Below, one piece after another: positions 43,452-52,402 of a DNA stretch of 64,000 bases. Below the pieces are notes generated by a model. The model did no database searches and was not told where the DNA came from. It worked only from the letters and a program-made list of their open reading frames with translations. The stretch is from Rivularia sp034931125. Its GTDB lineage: Bacteria > Cyanobacteriota > Cyanobacteriia > Cyanobacteriales > Nostocaceae. The translations under genes and the position numbers were made by a program. Position 1 is the first letter of the stretch, and every line of letters starts with the position of its first letter. Location: contig NZ_JAYGHM010000013.1 in assembly GCF_034931125.1 (NCBI RefSeq), forward strand, positions 1 through 64,000. Reading direction: 5' to 3'.

Positions 43452-44000
43452 TTACTTGTTAATAATCTGCTCTACAGAAACAGAAATATCGGGGAATGCG
43501 AGGGGTTGAATTATTCCTGTAGTAAGTGTAAATTTAGTGGCGTAATCTCCGTCTAATTGTTCGCGGAACACTACCAAATGCAGTTTTTTAAGATTTACAA
43601 CCCAATATTCTGCAATACCCGCTTCAGCGTAAATTTTGCTTTTTATCTGTAAATCTTTCTCTAAACTGGAATTGGAATATTCAATCAACCAAAAAATATT
43701 TTCTGGATAGGGGTGATGTTCTCGGTAATCCCTTCCTAAACGCTGAACAATGGCTATATCTGGTTCGGGTTCGGAATTATTCGGTAAAGTAATTGGTTTA
43801 GCTTGGCGAATTTTAGCAAGCTTACCTAATAATTCGCTTAAATACTCACCCGCTTCATCGCTACAATAAGCATGAGGTTCCCCTTCCGGTGACATTTCAA
43901 CAATGTCTCCTTTGAGTAATTCAACCTTGCGGTTATCTAAAATCCCACTAGCAATCATGCCGTGATATTCATCAATTGTCCATTTAGCAGCGATAATCAT
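43452..44000 (-). CDS. Uma2-family PD-(D/E)XK nuclease-like protein
   Basis: 182 residues. Core: KWTIDEYHGMI, RKVELLKGDIVEMSPEG, EPDIAIV and FWLIEYSNSSLEKDLQIK with K as the catalytic-type lysine, then YAEAGIAEYWVVNL. Uma2 proteins belong to the restriction-endonuclease fold and are very abundant in cyanobacteria; their targets are unknown and many may be inactive. The family is typical of short, frequently duplicated genes. A second family member, not closely similar, is at 52957. Confidence 0.85.
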   Translation of the reverse strand: MIIAAKWTIDEYHGMIASGILDNRKVELLKGDIVEMSPEGEPHAYCSDEAGEYLSELLGKLAKIRQAKPITLPNNSEPEPDIAIVQRLGRDYREHHPYPENIFWLIEYSNSSLEKDLQIKSKIYAEAGIAEYWVVNLKKLHLVVFREQLDGDYATKFTLTTGIIQPLAFPDISVSVEQIINK

Positions 44001-44099
44001 GCCGTCATATTCTATAACGATTTTACGATCTTATTTTAAAGCATTTTAAAAATGAATATTCGCTGCTCTACCTACAGAAACCTTTAATAATTCAACAAC

Positions 44100-44130
44100 A
44101 AAAAACAGGACTTAACTAACCGTAAGTCCC
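44100..44130 (-). terminator. Rho-independent terminator of the BON-domain gene
   Basis: On the minus strand GGACTTA (44123-44129), a 8-base loop and TAAGTCC (44108-44114), then TGTTTTTTG. It lies 47 bases downstream of the BON gene stop. Confidence 0.7.
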
Positions 44131-44176
44131 GTATATGAAAAATTTTGACTAGCTTTAAGTAAAAACTTAATTTAAT

Positions 44177-44659
44177 TTACTGAGGATTTGTAGTACCTTC
44201 TGCTGGATTCGCATCTGCAACATTAGCTTCTACATTTACTCCTTTGACACCTTTAACTGCTTTAGTCAAAGGTTCAATTTGCTGGAGTTCTTCTTTAGAA
44301 GAAACTGTTCCACCAACACTAACAACACCTTCAGTTTCTTTAACTTCTAAGTCGCTACTTGGTAAGTTTTCTTTAAGTGTTTGACTAACTTCTTTTGATA
44401 AATCACTCTCTTCGAGATTTGCACTCTCGCTGGTTAGACCAGTTGGATCTACGGGTGCAGTTTCCGCTTCAGTAACGGTTCCAGGCTGATTTAAAGGTTG
44501 ATTTAAACCTTCCGTCTCGCTAGCTTCTCTTGCAGAGGGTTGTACACCTCCATTTGTAGCGCTGGGATTTTCTGAACCAGTCTTAGCGGCTTCTTCACCA
44601 CAACCAACTGCACCAGTTAATAAAATACCGCCGATTAAAAAAGGAATAAACTTTTTCAT
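44177..44659 (-). CDS. BON-domain lipoprotein
   Basis: 160 residues. Lipoprotein signal MKKFIPFLIGGILLTGAVGC (cysteine 20), a low-complexity acidic and proline-rich linker (25-85), then a BON domain (about 88-148: LKENLPSSDLEVKETEGVVSV, LTKAVKGVKGVNVEANV). BON domains bind phospholipids and protect the envelope under osmotic stress. The 800 bases upstream are gene-free and likely carry its regulation. A terminator follows the stop. Confidence 0.85.
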   Translation of the reverse strand: MKKFIPFLIGGILLTGAVGCGEEAAKTGSENPSATNGGVQPSAREASETEGLNQPLNQPGTVTEAETAPVDPTGLTSESANLEESDLSKEVSQTLKENLPSSDLEVKETEGVVSVGGTVSSKEELQQIEPLTKAVKGVKGVNVEANVADANPAEGTTNPQ

Positions 44660-45466
44660 TTGAATCTCCTATTAGAGCCAGATGAAGCAACTAAATAAAT
44701 CAGTGTGTTGTGTTGAGGAGCGAATGTTTAAAACAATCGAAAATAAAACTGAGCAAGCACCGTCGGAGATACTAGCTTAAGCGAAAAACAAAGACAAAAA
44801 AGCTTCTTCTAGAAGTATTATCTTCAACTTTCGATTTTCAACCACTAATAATCGCGACATCGCACAAGGAATTACACTTTATCTACTTAACCCGGTTGTT
44901 AAGAGCGTTTAAATGCGTTTATGCAATGCCACCGGACAGCAGCTATTTGATGTTAACAAATTTGTGAAATTTCGCAACATTTTCTCAAAGTTTATCTTAG
45001 CTTGATAGAGCTAATTGAGAATAAAACTGCAAAACTTTTACACAGGCTCAATACAGCAATTCATCTATCTTTACACTGAAGGAAATTACTGCAACTTTTT
45101 TTGCCCAAGCTTGCGCGGTATTAACTAATTCAGAGTTAAAAATAATGCAAGTATATATCAAAGCTTAATAAATAAGCGGATTATTGATTAGTAATTAACA
45201 ACTAATTATTGCAATAATTGCGATCGCAAAATAATTAGTTGTTGATATTTAGTTATTTGTGGATGTTGACGTAGAAAAAAATGATTACTATTTCACTCTT
45301 TACACTCTTGACACTTTCAGTTTTTTTTGAGAATCAAAAAAGAATTATCAGTTGAATGATTATGGAGGCAAAATTTTCTCTCTTTATTTTTCTACAGGAC
45401 TAATCTCTGTTGAATTAGTTTCTTAGAGGGAGTAGGGAGTAGGAAGTAGGGAGTAGAAACCAATAG
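44660..45466. other. Long intergenic region with a perfect hairpin
   Basis: About 800 bases between two leftward genes. I see no credible gene in any frame. It holds a perfect inverted repeat at 45197-45243 (listed separately) and, at 45426-45455, GGAGTAGGGAGTAGG heptads. The length suggests regulatory use or degenerate DNA. The ATG of the DUF1499 gene lies beyond its right side. Confidence 0.6.
45197..45243. repeat. 14-bp perfect inverted repeat around a HIP1 octamer
   Basis: AACAACTAATTATT (45197-45210) and AATAATTAGTTGTT (45230-45243), loop GCAATAATTGCGATCGCAA. AT-rich arms, so it is more likely an operator or replication-linked palindrome than a terminator. Confidence 0.6.
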
Positions 45467-45973
45467 TTAAATATTTAAATCTTGCATAGCGAGACGAATT
45501 TGTTCCATCCTTCTGCGATTTACTCCCAGGTCAGAGTCTCCGACACGAGATGCGGAACGAATATGAATTACGCTTTCGTTGGGGGGAAAATAAAATTCTA
45601 CGTCATCGGTAAATTTGAAAATTCTGCTTTTAGAAAGAGCATGAATGTAATTATCTGTATTTTCTACAACTTCTGTACGAGGAACCACCGTCAGAACTTT
45701 GAGTAGGGTTGCTTTAGCTGTATCGCGGTCTACATGATAAGAAATTGGATCGATCGCGTGTTTGCTGTCTGCATTTTGACTGACAACACAATTCGGGGAA
45801 GTTGGACAAGCGGTAAGATGACTGTTATTGATACCCAAGTTAGAAGAATCAGCCCAACTGGTAGCGGGGAAGACTAGATTAGCAGTCAAGTTCAGCAATA
45901 TTACGAAAGCGATGCTCCAGGGGAGCCGCTTCGCGAACGCAATTAAACGGGACATAAATTTTTTACTCATCAA
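45467..45973 (-). CDS. DUF1499 family protein with signal peptide
   Basis: 168 residues. The N-terminus is basic then hydrophobic (WSIAFVILLNLTANLVF ... TSWADSS), a signal peptide or anchor. The mature part begins with LTACPTSPNCVVSQ, the DUF1499 signature CPxSPNCV, and has the family's VIHIRSASRVGDSDLG and NRRRMEQIR near the end. The family is widespread in photosynthetic organisms and of unknown function. An ATG slightly downstream is possible. Confidence 0.85.
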   Translation of the reverse strand: MMSKKFMSRLIAFAKRLPWSIAFVILLNLTANLVFPATSWADSSNLGINNSHLTACPTSPNCVVSQNADSKHAIDPISYHVDRDTAKATLLKVLTVVPRTEVVENTDNYIHALSKSRIFKFTDDVEFYFPPNESVIHIRSASRVGDSDLGVNRRRMEQIRLAMQDLNI

Positions 45974-46007
45974 TACTATGATGATTATTTTCGGTTATTT
46001 TGGGCAT

Positions 46008-46190
46008 TTATTCTAATGATTCGGGTTCTACTCCTTCATCAATCCAAACATCAATTGCTGTTTTCACCTCTTTTTCAGTGACAGCAGACCATTCTTTTTC
46101 ATTAATAATTGTTTGAAATACGGCTCGTTTTCCATGACCGACTTTTTCTATTAAGTGTCCGCGATATGTATTATTTTTAGATTTAACCAT
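46008..46190 (-). CDS. Small hypothetical protein
   Basis: 60 residues: MVKSKNNTYRGHLIEKVGHG, then KRAVFQTIINEKEWSAVTEK, and an acidic tail. The helix-strand mix and balanced composition look like a real protein; I do not recognise its family. It is codirectional with the DUF1499 gene and 34 bases from it. Confidence 0.5.
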   Translation of the reverse strand: MVKSKNNTYRGHLIEKVGHGKRAVFQTIINEKEWSAVTEKEVKTAIDVWIDEGVEPESLE

Positions 46191-46249
46191 TTATATCTAA
46201 TTGTGTAGGGTACATGGCAATTGTAGCAAGGAGATGAGTCATACGAATT

Positions 46250-46363
46250 ATGACCGAGCCAAATCAATTAAAATTGAGTTATTGGCAGGTTTGGAACGAT
46301 CGAGGTATTGGTCATCAAACACACTGCAAACTAACCATAAGGATAAACGATGTCATACAGTGA
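46250..46363 (+). pseudogene. Probable truncated cupin-like protein
   Basis: 37 codons: MTEPNQLKLSYWQVWNDRGI, then GHQTHCKLT, ending in TGA at 46361-46363. The start YWQVWxDxxGxxHQTxCxLT resembles the opening of a small cupin-like family, but the rest is missing, and the following gene begins in another frame at 46350. It is probably an N-terminal remnant. Confidence 0.35.
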
Positions 46364-46967
46364 CTTCAAGACAATCGACCAAGCTGTTGCTGCATTAGAA
46401 TTAACGATTGAAGATATTCCTCATTTATTCGGTCAAATTGAACCTATTGAACCCTCTCAACGTTTAAAAGAGACTTTGGATGAAACTTTAGATTTAGCAT
46501 CGAGTATCAGTACAGAAAAAGCTCGCTCGGAATTGATTATTACACCAATATTATTGGAAATAAGAAGAAGATTTGAGAATAAAATCGGTTATTTTTCTGG
46601 TAACACGTTTAATGTTGATGAATCCAAGAGTTTAACTGGAGCCTGTGATTTTCTCTTAAGCGCATCTAGCAATCAATCATTAGTAACTGCTCCCGTTTTA
46701 ACATTAGTGGAAGCTAAAGATAATGATATTCGTATCGGTTTAGGACAATGTGTAGCTCAAATGGTTGCGGCTCAAATGTTTAATACTCGTAAAGGATTGG
46801 AACAACAAATTATTTATGGTGCGGTTTCTACGGGTACTAATTGGAAATTTATGATGTTAGAAAATAAAAACGTTAAAATTGATTTAACCGAATATTTTAT
46901 TACGCAATTGGATCGGATATTAGGGATTTTAAGCGAACCATTTAGAATTTATTTTGCACGAAGCTGA
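46350..46967 (+). CDS. PD-(D/E)XK nuclease-like protein
   Basis: 205 residues. SLTGACDFLLSAS and LTLVEAKDNDIRIGLGQCVAQM give the D ... ExK pattern and the following glutamine helix of the restriction-endonuclease fold. Similar proteins of unknown purpose are common in filamentous cyanobacteria, usually near Uma2- and toxin-type genes. RBS: AAGGATAAACG ahead of ATG 46350. A possible cupin remnant overlaps the start by 14 bases. No partner gene is evident. Confidence 0.7.
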   Translation: MSYSDFKTIDQAVAALELTIEDIPHLFGQIEPIEPSQRLKETLDETLDLASSISTEKARSELIITPILLEIRRRFENKIGYFSGNTFNVDESKSLTGACDFLLSASSNQSLVTAPVLTLVEAKDNDIRIGLGQCVAQMVAAQMFNTRKGLEQQIIYGAVSTGTNWKFMMLENKNVKIDLTEYFITQLDRILGILSEPFRIYFARS

Positions 46968-47070
46968 ATCAAATCATTTACAACTTAAAGAGAATTATAT
47001 TTATTATGAGAAGATATTACATCTAACCTATGGGATAATAATTGCAAACTGTAATTAACGCGGTGATGTT

Positions 47071-47421
47071 ATGAGTTCACAGAGCGATTCTTTTAGAAAT
47101 GCAGCAATTCATGCCTTAGATGGCTTGTTAAATTCCCAAGATGCTAATTGTAAGATTCAAATTACTCCCGAACCCGAACTGGGTGAGAACATATTTGTCT
47201 TAACCTTTGGAGAACCCGATCTAGACAAGGGGGATGCGGATAAAATTTACTTAGGTATGATATTAGAATTAATTCCAGAAGGTGGTAGTTATGAATGTAA
47301 GATTCATCAATGCCAAATTCTAAATGGTTTGGACAGTAAAACATTAATTTCGCGCTTGAGTTCCGAATTATTTGTAAGAAAAGCTGGTATTCGTAAGCCT
47401 CCCGAAGACCCTTTTGAATAA
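47071..47421 (+). CDS. Conserved hypothetical protein
   Basis: 116 residues: FRNAAIHALDGLLNS, then a beta-rich middle (FVLTFGEPDLDKGDADKIYLG, YECKIHQCQIL) and a helical C-terminus. No family recognised; it is acidic and presumably soluble. It is about 100 bases after the PD-(D/E)XK-type gene and in the same direction, so co-transcription is possible. Confidence 0.6.
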   Translation: MSSQSDSFRNAAIHALDGLLNSQDANCKIQITPEPELGENIFVLTFGEPDLDKGDADKIYLGMILELIPEGGSYECKIHQCQILNGLDSKTLISRLSSELFVRKAGIRKPPEDPFE

Positions 47422-47592
47422 GGAAATACGATTTTTGATTTGCAGCGATCGCACTAAATTTATAATATGAAAATGTACCGTTGAAGCCCCTAAATTTAAT
47501 TTATGGGGCATTAATTACGTTCATGGGACGTGTTCCCGTTCACCGCAAGGTGTCCCGTAGGGAAGGGTATTACGAATTATACTCACCCACCA

Positions 47593-49119
47593 TCAACACT
47601 TCTGCAACTGACTCAAATGCACCACAATCTCATCGATCGCATTTCTCACGGTTGTAATCGGTTGTTCGGTTTGATTCACCATAATACTGAATACCACGGG
47701 GCCGTAATTCGGTGCTTCCACATATCCCGCAAGGGTGACTACACCTGTCATTGTGCCAGTTTTAGCCTGCACTAAAGCTTGAGGAGAGATATCCTTAAAA
47801 CGATTTTTCAATGTACCATTTTTGCCCGCAACTGGTAAGGAAGCACGGTAAATCTGAGCATAGGGAGATTTTGCCATTCCCTGCAATGTCTGCACTAAAG
47901 CTTGAGGACTAATTAAATCTTTGCGGGATAAACCCGAACCGTCTACTAATTTATAACTTGTGGGGTCAATTCCCATGCTAGATAAACTTGATTTCATTAC
48001 TTCCAAACCTGCTGAAACGGTGGTTTGATTATTCTCAAGCGGCTTTTTAACAGCTAAGGCTTTCAACAAAGCTTCTGCATACAAATTATTACTATTAATA
48101 TTCGTCTCTGCAATCAACTCAGATAATGGTGGGGATTCTACTGCTGCTAATTCGGTTCCACTAGTAACACTTCCTTGGTAAGTCTTTGCAACAGAAATTC
48201 CTTCTTTAGTTAAACTTTGACGGAAGTGTTGCAAGAAATTCTGTATGGGGTCGAAAACTGCGATCGCGGTTACATCGGGACGGGAATCTTCCGCAAGTTG
48301 TCCTTTTAAATACAGAATTTGTCCTTTTAAATCCCGCTGAATTTCTACATAACCTTTTTCACCTTTCGCTGCTGTCACCGTTTGATTAACAACTTTCCAT
48401 CCAGATGCATCTAAGGGATTATCCCACTTAAATAATAAAGGTTTACCAAATTTTTGCGGAAACAATTTAAAAACAGCAGCATTTTCATTTAACATTAAAC
48501 TGTTAACTGGTGCGCCATAATAAAATTGGACATCCTCCCACATCCAACTTGGTTCGACAGCTTCACCTTTAAAGTAACCATCATTAGCTATTAACTGATT
48601 AATTCGACGCACACCTTTTTGTCGCAACTGTTTCGCAAGTATTGCCAACTGTTCGTCTTTTAAACTGGGGTCTCCTCTACCTACCACCTGCACAACACCC
48701 TTACTGTCACCGTATACAGAAGTACGAATGCGATAATTGGGACTAAGTGTTTGTAGAGCCGCCGCTGTGGTCAGCAACTTAGTCACAGAAGCTGGAGTAA
48801 AGTATCTACTAGCATTGCTGCTGTAAAGTATTTGTGGTGAATCCAGATTTTGTACCAAAATACCCCAATGGGTTCTATTGAATTGGGAGCGATTTGTTAC
48901 AGTATTTACCGCTGAATTTAATTGAGAAGCGCAAAATCTTTTTACAGGAGTTGTGGTATTTCCAGGAATAGGTATAGTCGTACTCGGAACTGGAGGTAAA
49001 TTTTGAGGAGTTGTTGGGATTACAACTCGTGGCTTTATTTGTGCGATCGCTGCTTGCTGATTAACACCAATTTGAACGCCGAGAAATAGTAATAAACTTA
49101 AAGAAGATTTTGTAGACAT
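47593..49119 (-). CDS. dacB: D-alanyl-D-alanine carboxypeptidase/endopeptidase (PBP4 class)
   Basis: 508 residues. A signal peptide (LLLFLGVQIGVNQQAAIAQ) leads to a proline/threonine-rich linker (30-60) and a class C-type penicillin-binding domain with active-site ASVTKLLT (SxxK), SNN (SxN) in TNINSNNLY and KTG in QAKTGTMTG. These hydrolyse the terminal D-Ala and cross-links in peptidoglycan. The ATG at 49119 is preceded by AAGGTG. The stop lies next to a repeat-like segment (47430-47590) with no gene. Confidence 0.92.
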   Translation of the reverse strand: MSTKSSLSLLLFLGVQIGVNQQAAIAQIKPRVVIPTTPQNLPPVPSTTIPIPGNTTTPVKRFCASQLNSAVNTVTNRSQFNRTHWGILVQNLDSPQILYSSNASRYFTPASVTKLLTTAAALQTLSPNYRIRTSVYGDSKGVVQVVGRGDPSLKDEQLAILAKQLRQKGVRRINQLIANDGYFKGEAVEPSWMWEDVQFYYGAPVNSLMLNENAAVFKLFPQKFGKPLLFKWDNPLDASGWKVVNQTVTAAKGEKGYVEIQRDLKGQILYLKGQLAEDSRPDVTAIAVFDPIQNFLQHFRQSLTKEGISVAKTYQGSVTSGTELAAVESPPLSELIAETNINSNNLYAEALLKALAVKKPLENNQTTVSAGLEVMKSSLSSMGIDPTSYKLVDGSGLSRKDLISPQALVQTLQGMAKSPYAQIYRASLPVAGKNGTLKNRFKDISPQALVQAKTGTMTGVVTLAGYVEAPNYGPVVFSIMVNQTEQPITTVRNAIDEIVVHLSQLQKC

Positions 49120-49623
49120 TCGAGTAAAGGTGATTCAATGTATTTTTATGAGTGTTTTCGCGTTACTCAGGTTCCGCGAATGTCGTGATTAAAACACAAA
49201 AGCGTATCACATTAGAGGGAGCAAGCCCGGTCTTCGGAGCATATGCGTAGGAGCAAAACGTGTTAACGAGCGAGCGGGACGCTCGCACTACGAATCTTTT
49301 ACCCTATCAAATATTATGCGATAAAGTACTAATTTAATTCGCATTAATTAACCTAATTATTCAGATAAAAAAACAATCCAAATAACATTAAATCTTAGAA
49401 TAATCTACAGTAATCTTTGCTTTAACTAAAAAAACGCAGGTTGGACAATGCCCATCCTACATTAATATTGTGTCCCTCTAGTTATTTTTAAATTCATTAC
49501 TTAGTTGCATAATTCCGGATAAACAATGTTACTTTTTCAAGTTAAAAAGCACTAAGCCACAGATTTTTTATCCCCACTTAAAAGCCAAGAGGGATTATGC
49601 AAATTTCCTATAAATATGGTTCT
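49120..49623. other. Intergenic region with small hairpins
   Basis: About 500 bases between two leftward genes. Visible: CGAGCGGGACGCTCG (49270s), a GGACAATGCCCATCC element near 49452, and AT-rich sequence. No gene seen. Confidence 0.55.
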
Positions 49624-50808
49624 TCAGTACTTAGTATGCCAATACTTATAAGCAGCGTAAGCAAAGGTTACAACTCCGGTGATGATGGCAGATTCATCAA
49701 CTTCAAATTTGGGATGATGCAATGGGTAATTTGTCTTTCTATCTGGGAAACCTACACCCAAACGAAACATTGAACCTGGTGTTTTTTCCAAATACATCGA
49801 AAAATCTTCTGCACCCAGAGAAGGTTCCGGTAAAACTTGAACGCGATCGCTACCCCATGCTTCTTCACCCGCTGACTGTAATATTTGTGTAAGTGCGAAG
49901 TCGTTTTGTACGCTAGGTACACCTTTATGATAGTTAACTTGGTATTTCGCACCGTAGGTATCGCAAACGTTTTTGACAATATTTTCAATCCAGTCAGGAA
50001 GATTAGCGCGGCTTTCTGGATGTAAAGAACGTACTGTTCCCAACAAGCGCACGGAATCGGCGATAATATTAGGCGCTCTACCACCATTAATCTGTCCTAT
50101 ACTCAATACTACCGGACGTAGCGGGTTCTGAGTACGGCTAATTGCTTGCTGTAGCGCAGTAAGTACCTGTGCAGCTATCCAAATCGCGTCGATCGCTTCA
50201 TGAGGACGTGCGCCGTGTCCCGATTCACCAGTTATAATAATCTCCAAATCGTCCGCTGCTGCGGTTAATGCACCGTAACGAATACCAATTGAACCCGCAG
50301 GTATAGAAGGAAAAACGTGGAGTCCTAAAATACCATCGACATTATTCATCGCTCCATCTGCAACCATCCAACTCGCACCTTGAGCAATTTCTTCTGCTGG
50401 CTGGAATAAAAACCGGATTTTCCCGGCGATCTCCTGTGATATTTTAGACAAAATCATTGCAGCCCCCAAACCCACCGTAGTGTGGACATCGTGACCGCAA
50501 GCGTGCATAATTCCTTGATTGCGAGAAGCGAAATCCAAACCTGCTAATTCCTCGATGGGTAAAGCATCCATATCAGCACGAATCGCCAAAATACGTTGAT
50601 CATTACCATTCCCTTCAAGTTCCCCAATTACCCCAGTTTTACCAACATTTTCCTGTACGTGAATACCGTTAGAAGACAAAACCCCAGCCACAAAAGCCGC
50701 AGTTTGGAACTCCTCACCACTGAGTTCCGGGTGAGAATGAATGTGACGACGAACTTCAATTAAACGTGGTGCTAATTCCGTTGCTAAATCTTTAATACGA
50801 GAAAGCAT
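49624..50808 (-). CDS. M20-family metallopeptidase / N-acyl-amino-acid amidohydrolase
   Basis: 394 residues. HIHSHPELSGEEFQT at the N-terminus, zinc-binding MHACGHDVHT (H ... D), PAEEIAQGA (catalytic/zinc glutamates), and an HGARPHEAIDAI dimerisation-domain entry are the family hallmarks of the IAA-aminoacid/hippurate/YkuR-like hydrolases. The natural substrate is not predictable (acyl-amino acids or dipeptides). Cytosolic, no signal. The ATG at 50808 starts MLSRIKDLATELAPR. Confidence 0.87.
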   Translation of the reverse strand: MLSRIKDLATELAPRLIEVRRHIHSHPELSGEEFQTAAFVAGVLSSNGIHVQENVGKTGVIGELEGNGNDQRILAIRADMDALPIEELAGLDFASRNQGIMHACGHDVHTTVGLGAAMILSKISQEIAGKIRFLFQPAEEIAQGASWMVADGAMNNVDGILGLHVFPSIPAGSIGIRYGALTAAADDLEIIITGESGHGARPHEAIDAIWIAAQVLTALQQAISRTQNPLRPVVLSIGQINGGRAPNIIADSVRLLGTVRSLHPESRANLPDWIENIVKNVCDTYGAKYQVNYHKGVPSVQNDFALTQILQSAGEEAWGSDRVQVLPEPSLGAEDFSMYLEKTPGSMFRLGVGFPDRKTNYPLHHPKFEVDESAIITGVVTFAYAAYKYWHTKY

Positions 50809-50977
50809 TGATTAATTATTTTACGAACTTTTTTCCTATGATAAAGAAATGTAAAACAGATTACCGTTAAAATTATACAAATTCTCAAGATTGGGGTAAT
50901 GGGGAATTGGGAGTAGGGAATGGGGAATATAAAAATTCTCCCTTCAACCATTAACTATATCGAAAAAAACAAAAATA

Positions 50978-51064
50978 CCCGCAGCCTAGAAGGCTGGGGC
51001 TAATATTACAAAGCCTACCTGCGTAGGCTAAATTAGGCGCATCTTTATAAAGAAACGGTATTAC
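50978..51064 (-). repeat. Dispersed 85-bp repeat, copy 2 (inverted)
   Basis: CCCGCAGCCTAG, GGCTGGGGCTAATATTA, CCTGCGTAGGCTA and AACGGTATTA: the reverse complement of 20151-20235 with a few mismatches. It lies between the M20 peptidase start and a secreted-protein gene. Confidence 0.8.
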
Positions 51065-51116
51065 GCACCGACAACGAGAAAAATCCTATTATTAATCCAT
51101 CAATAGAAAGGCAATC

Positions 51117-51536
51117 TTAAAGCAGCGTTACACGACCATCATCGCGTAAATACACACCGCGATCGCCACCAATCCGCCATTCAGGACGCAACTCGACTTG
51201 TAAGGTCGCAAAGTTCGGTTTGGAAATATTTGCTTTTAAAGACAATCCGTTTTCATTCCAGAAAATTACTGAAATATTTGGCTGCGTACCATGTCCCTGT
51301 TCTAACCTTACTCGCTGTCCCGGCTGCAACGGAATTGGGTTAGTACTTTGCGGTTTCTCAATATAAATTAAATTTGGTGTCTTGTTCACAACCTCCATTC
51401 GGATCGGTTTACCGGGTGTAAATTGAATCGGCTTTGCACCGCATTTAGAAGCACAGGTTCCCGCAATGGTAGGACTTGGGTTTGAAAATCCTAGTATCAG
51501 CGATGTTATCAAGCTTGCAGATAATAATTTTGACAT
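51117..51536 (-). CDS. Predicted secreted protein, unknown function
   Basis: 139 residues. Signal peptide MSKLLSASLITSLILGFSNP, likely cleaved before GTCASKC. The mature part is beta-rich (IRMEVVNKTPNLIYIEKPQS; SVIFWNENGLSLKANIS; LQVELRP; GVYLRDDGRVTLL) and resembles no family that I can name. Two N-terminal cysteines could form a disulfide. It is preceded by about 90 bases of AT-rich promoter-like DNA. Confidence 0.65.
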   Translation of the reverse strand: MSKLLSASLITSLILGFSNPSPTIAGTCASKCGAKPIQFTPGKPIRMEVVNKTPNLIYIEKPQSTNPIPLQPGQRVRLEQGHGTQPNISVIFWNENGLSLKANISKPNFATLQVELRPEWRIGGDRGVYLRDDGRVTLL

Positions 51537-51751
51537 AACTTACTCAATTCGCAGAAATAGATTTTATGTAAATTTGAATACTTAAGACTAACACCGCTTC
51601 AAATATTTTGAGTAGTGGAAAAGTAAATAATTATACTCAAGTAGCTAAATAATAAAATAGAGTCTCTAATTCTTATCTAGACGAAATATTTAATTTTTCC
51701 AGGACTTAGTTCGCTCTAAAATTATAGTTAAGCGACATCAGTGAATTAATT

Positions 51752-52402
51752 ATGAGAAACCTGCTATACAGATTAATCGGTTTAAAAAGCAATCAAGCTC
51801 GAAAAATATTATTGTTTGACTCATGTGATGCAGCCAACGATATTGCCTTTATGTTAAATGGCGATCGCGATGGATGTAACGGTGTTTTTGTTGATAAAGT
51901 TGATGAAATTGCTATCAATACCGCTGCAAAATTAATCGCAGCAAAATGGTGTTTTTCAGGTGCATCACAAGCCGTTTTAGATAGATTAACAGTAGATAAT
52001 CTTTTACAGCGTTATGCAATTGGAGAGAGAAATTTTGTGAATGCTAATTTGAGGTGTGCGGAACTCTGCTCGCTGACTTTAAATGACGTTAACTTCAGCT
52101 ACGCTAAATTAAATTATGCTAATTTAAGTCAAACAAATTTGAGTAAAGCTAATTTAACTTCAGCAGATATTGAACAAGCAAACTTAAGCGATACTAACTT
52201 GAGTCAATCAATATTGTTTAGAGCAAACTTGCAAAATGTTGACTTATCGCGGGCAAATCTTAGAGATGCAAATTTGAATTATGCTTGCTTGAATAACGCT
52301 AATCTAAGCGAAGCTGATTTAAGAGGAGCCAAACTATCTCATACAGATTTAAAAAGCGCTCATTTAGACGGAGCAATTTTTGATGATGATTCCCATTCTT
52401 AA
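51752..52402 (+). CDS. Pentapeptide-repeat protein
   Basis: 216 residues. An N-terminal globular part (1-95) is followed by about twenty pentapeptides of the A(D/N)Lxx type (ANLSQTNLSKANLTSADIEQ and similar, about 98-210), which form a right-handed quadrilateral beta-helix. These proteins are very common in cyanobacteria. Roles range from thylakoid proteins to DNA mimics; no prediction is possible here. The acetyltransferase gene overlaps its last 20 bases, so the two genes are translationally coupled. Confidence 0.88.
   Translation: MRNLLYRLIGLKSNQARKILLFDSCDAANDIAFMLNGDRDGCNGVFVDKVDEIAINTAAKLIAAKWCFSGASQAVLDRLTVDNLLQRYAIGERNFVNANLRCAELCSLTLNDVNFSYAKLNYANLSQTNLSKANLTSADIEQANLSDTNLSQSILFRANLQNVDLSRANLRDANLNYACLNNANLSEADLRGAKLSHTDLKSAHLDGAIFDDDSHS

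Noticed and set aside
46201..46398. 65-codon plus-strand frame
   Set aside because: Overlaps two better-supported frames (cupin remnant and PD-(D/E)XK-type gene) and has no family-like sequence.
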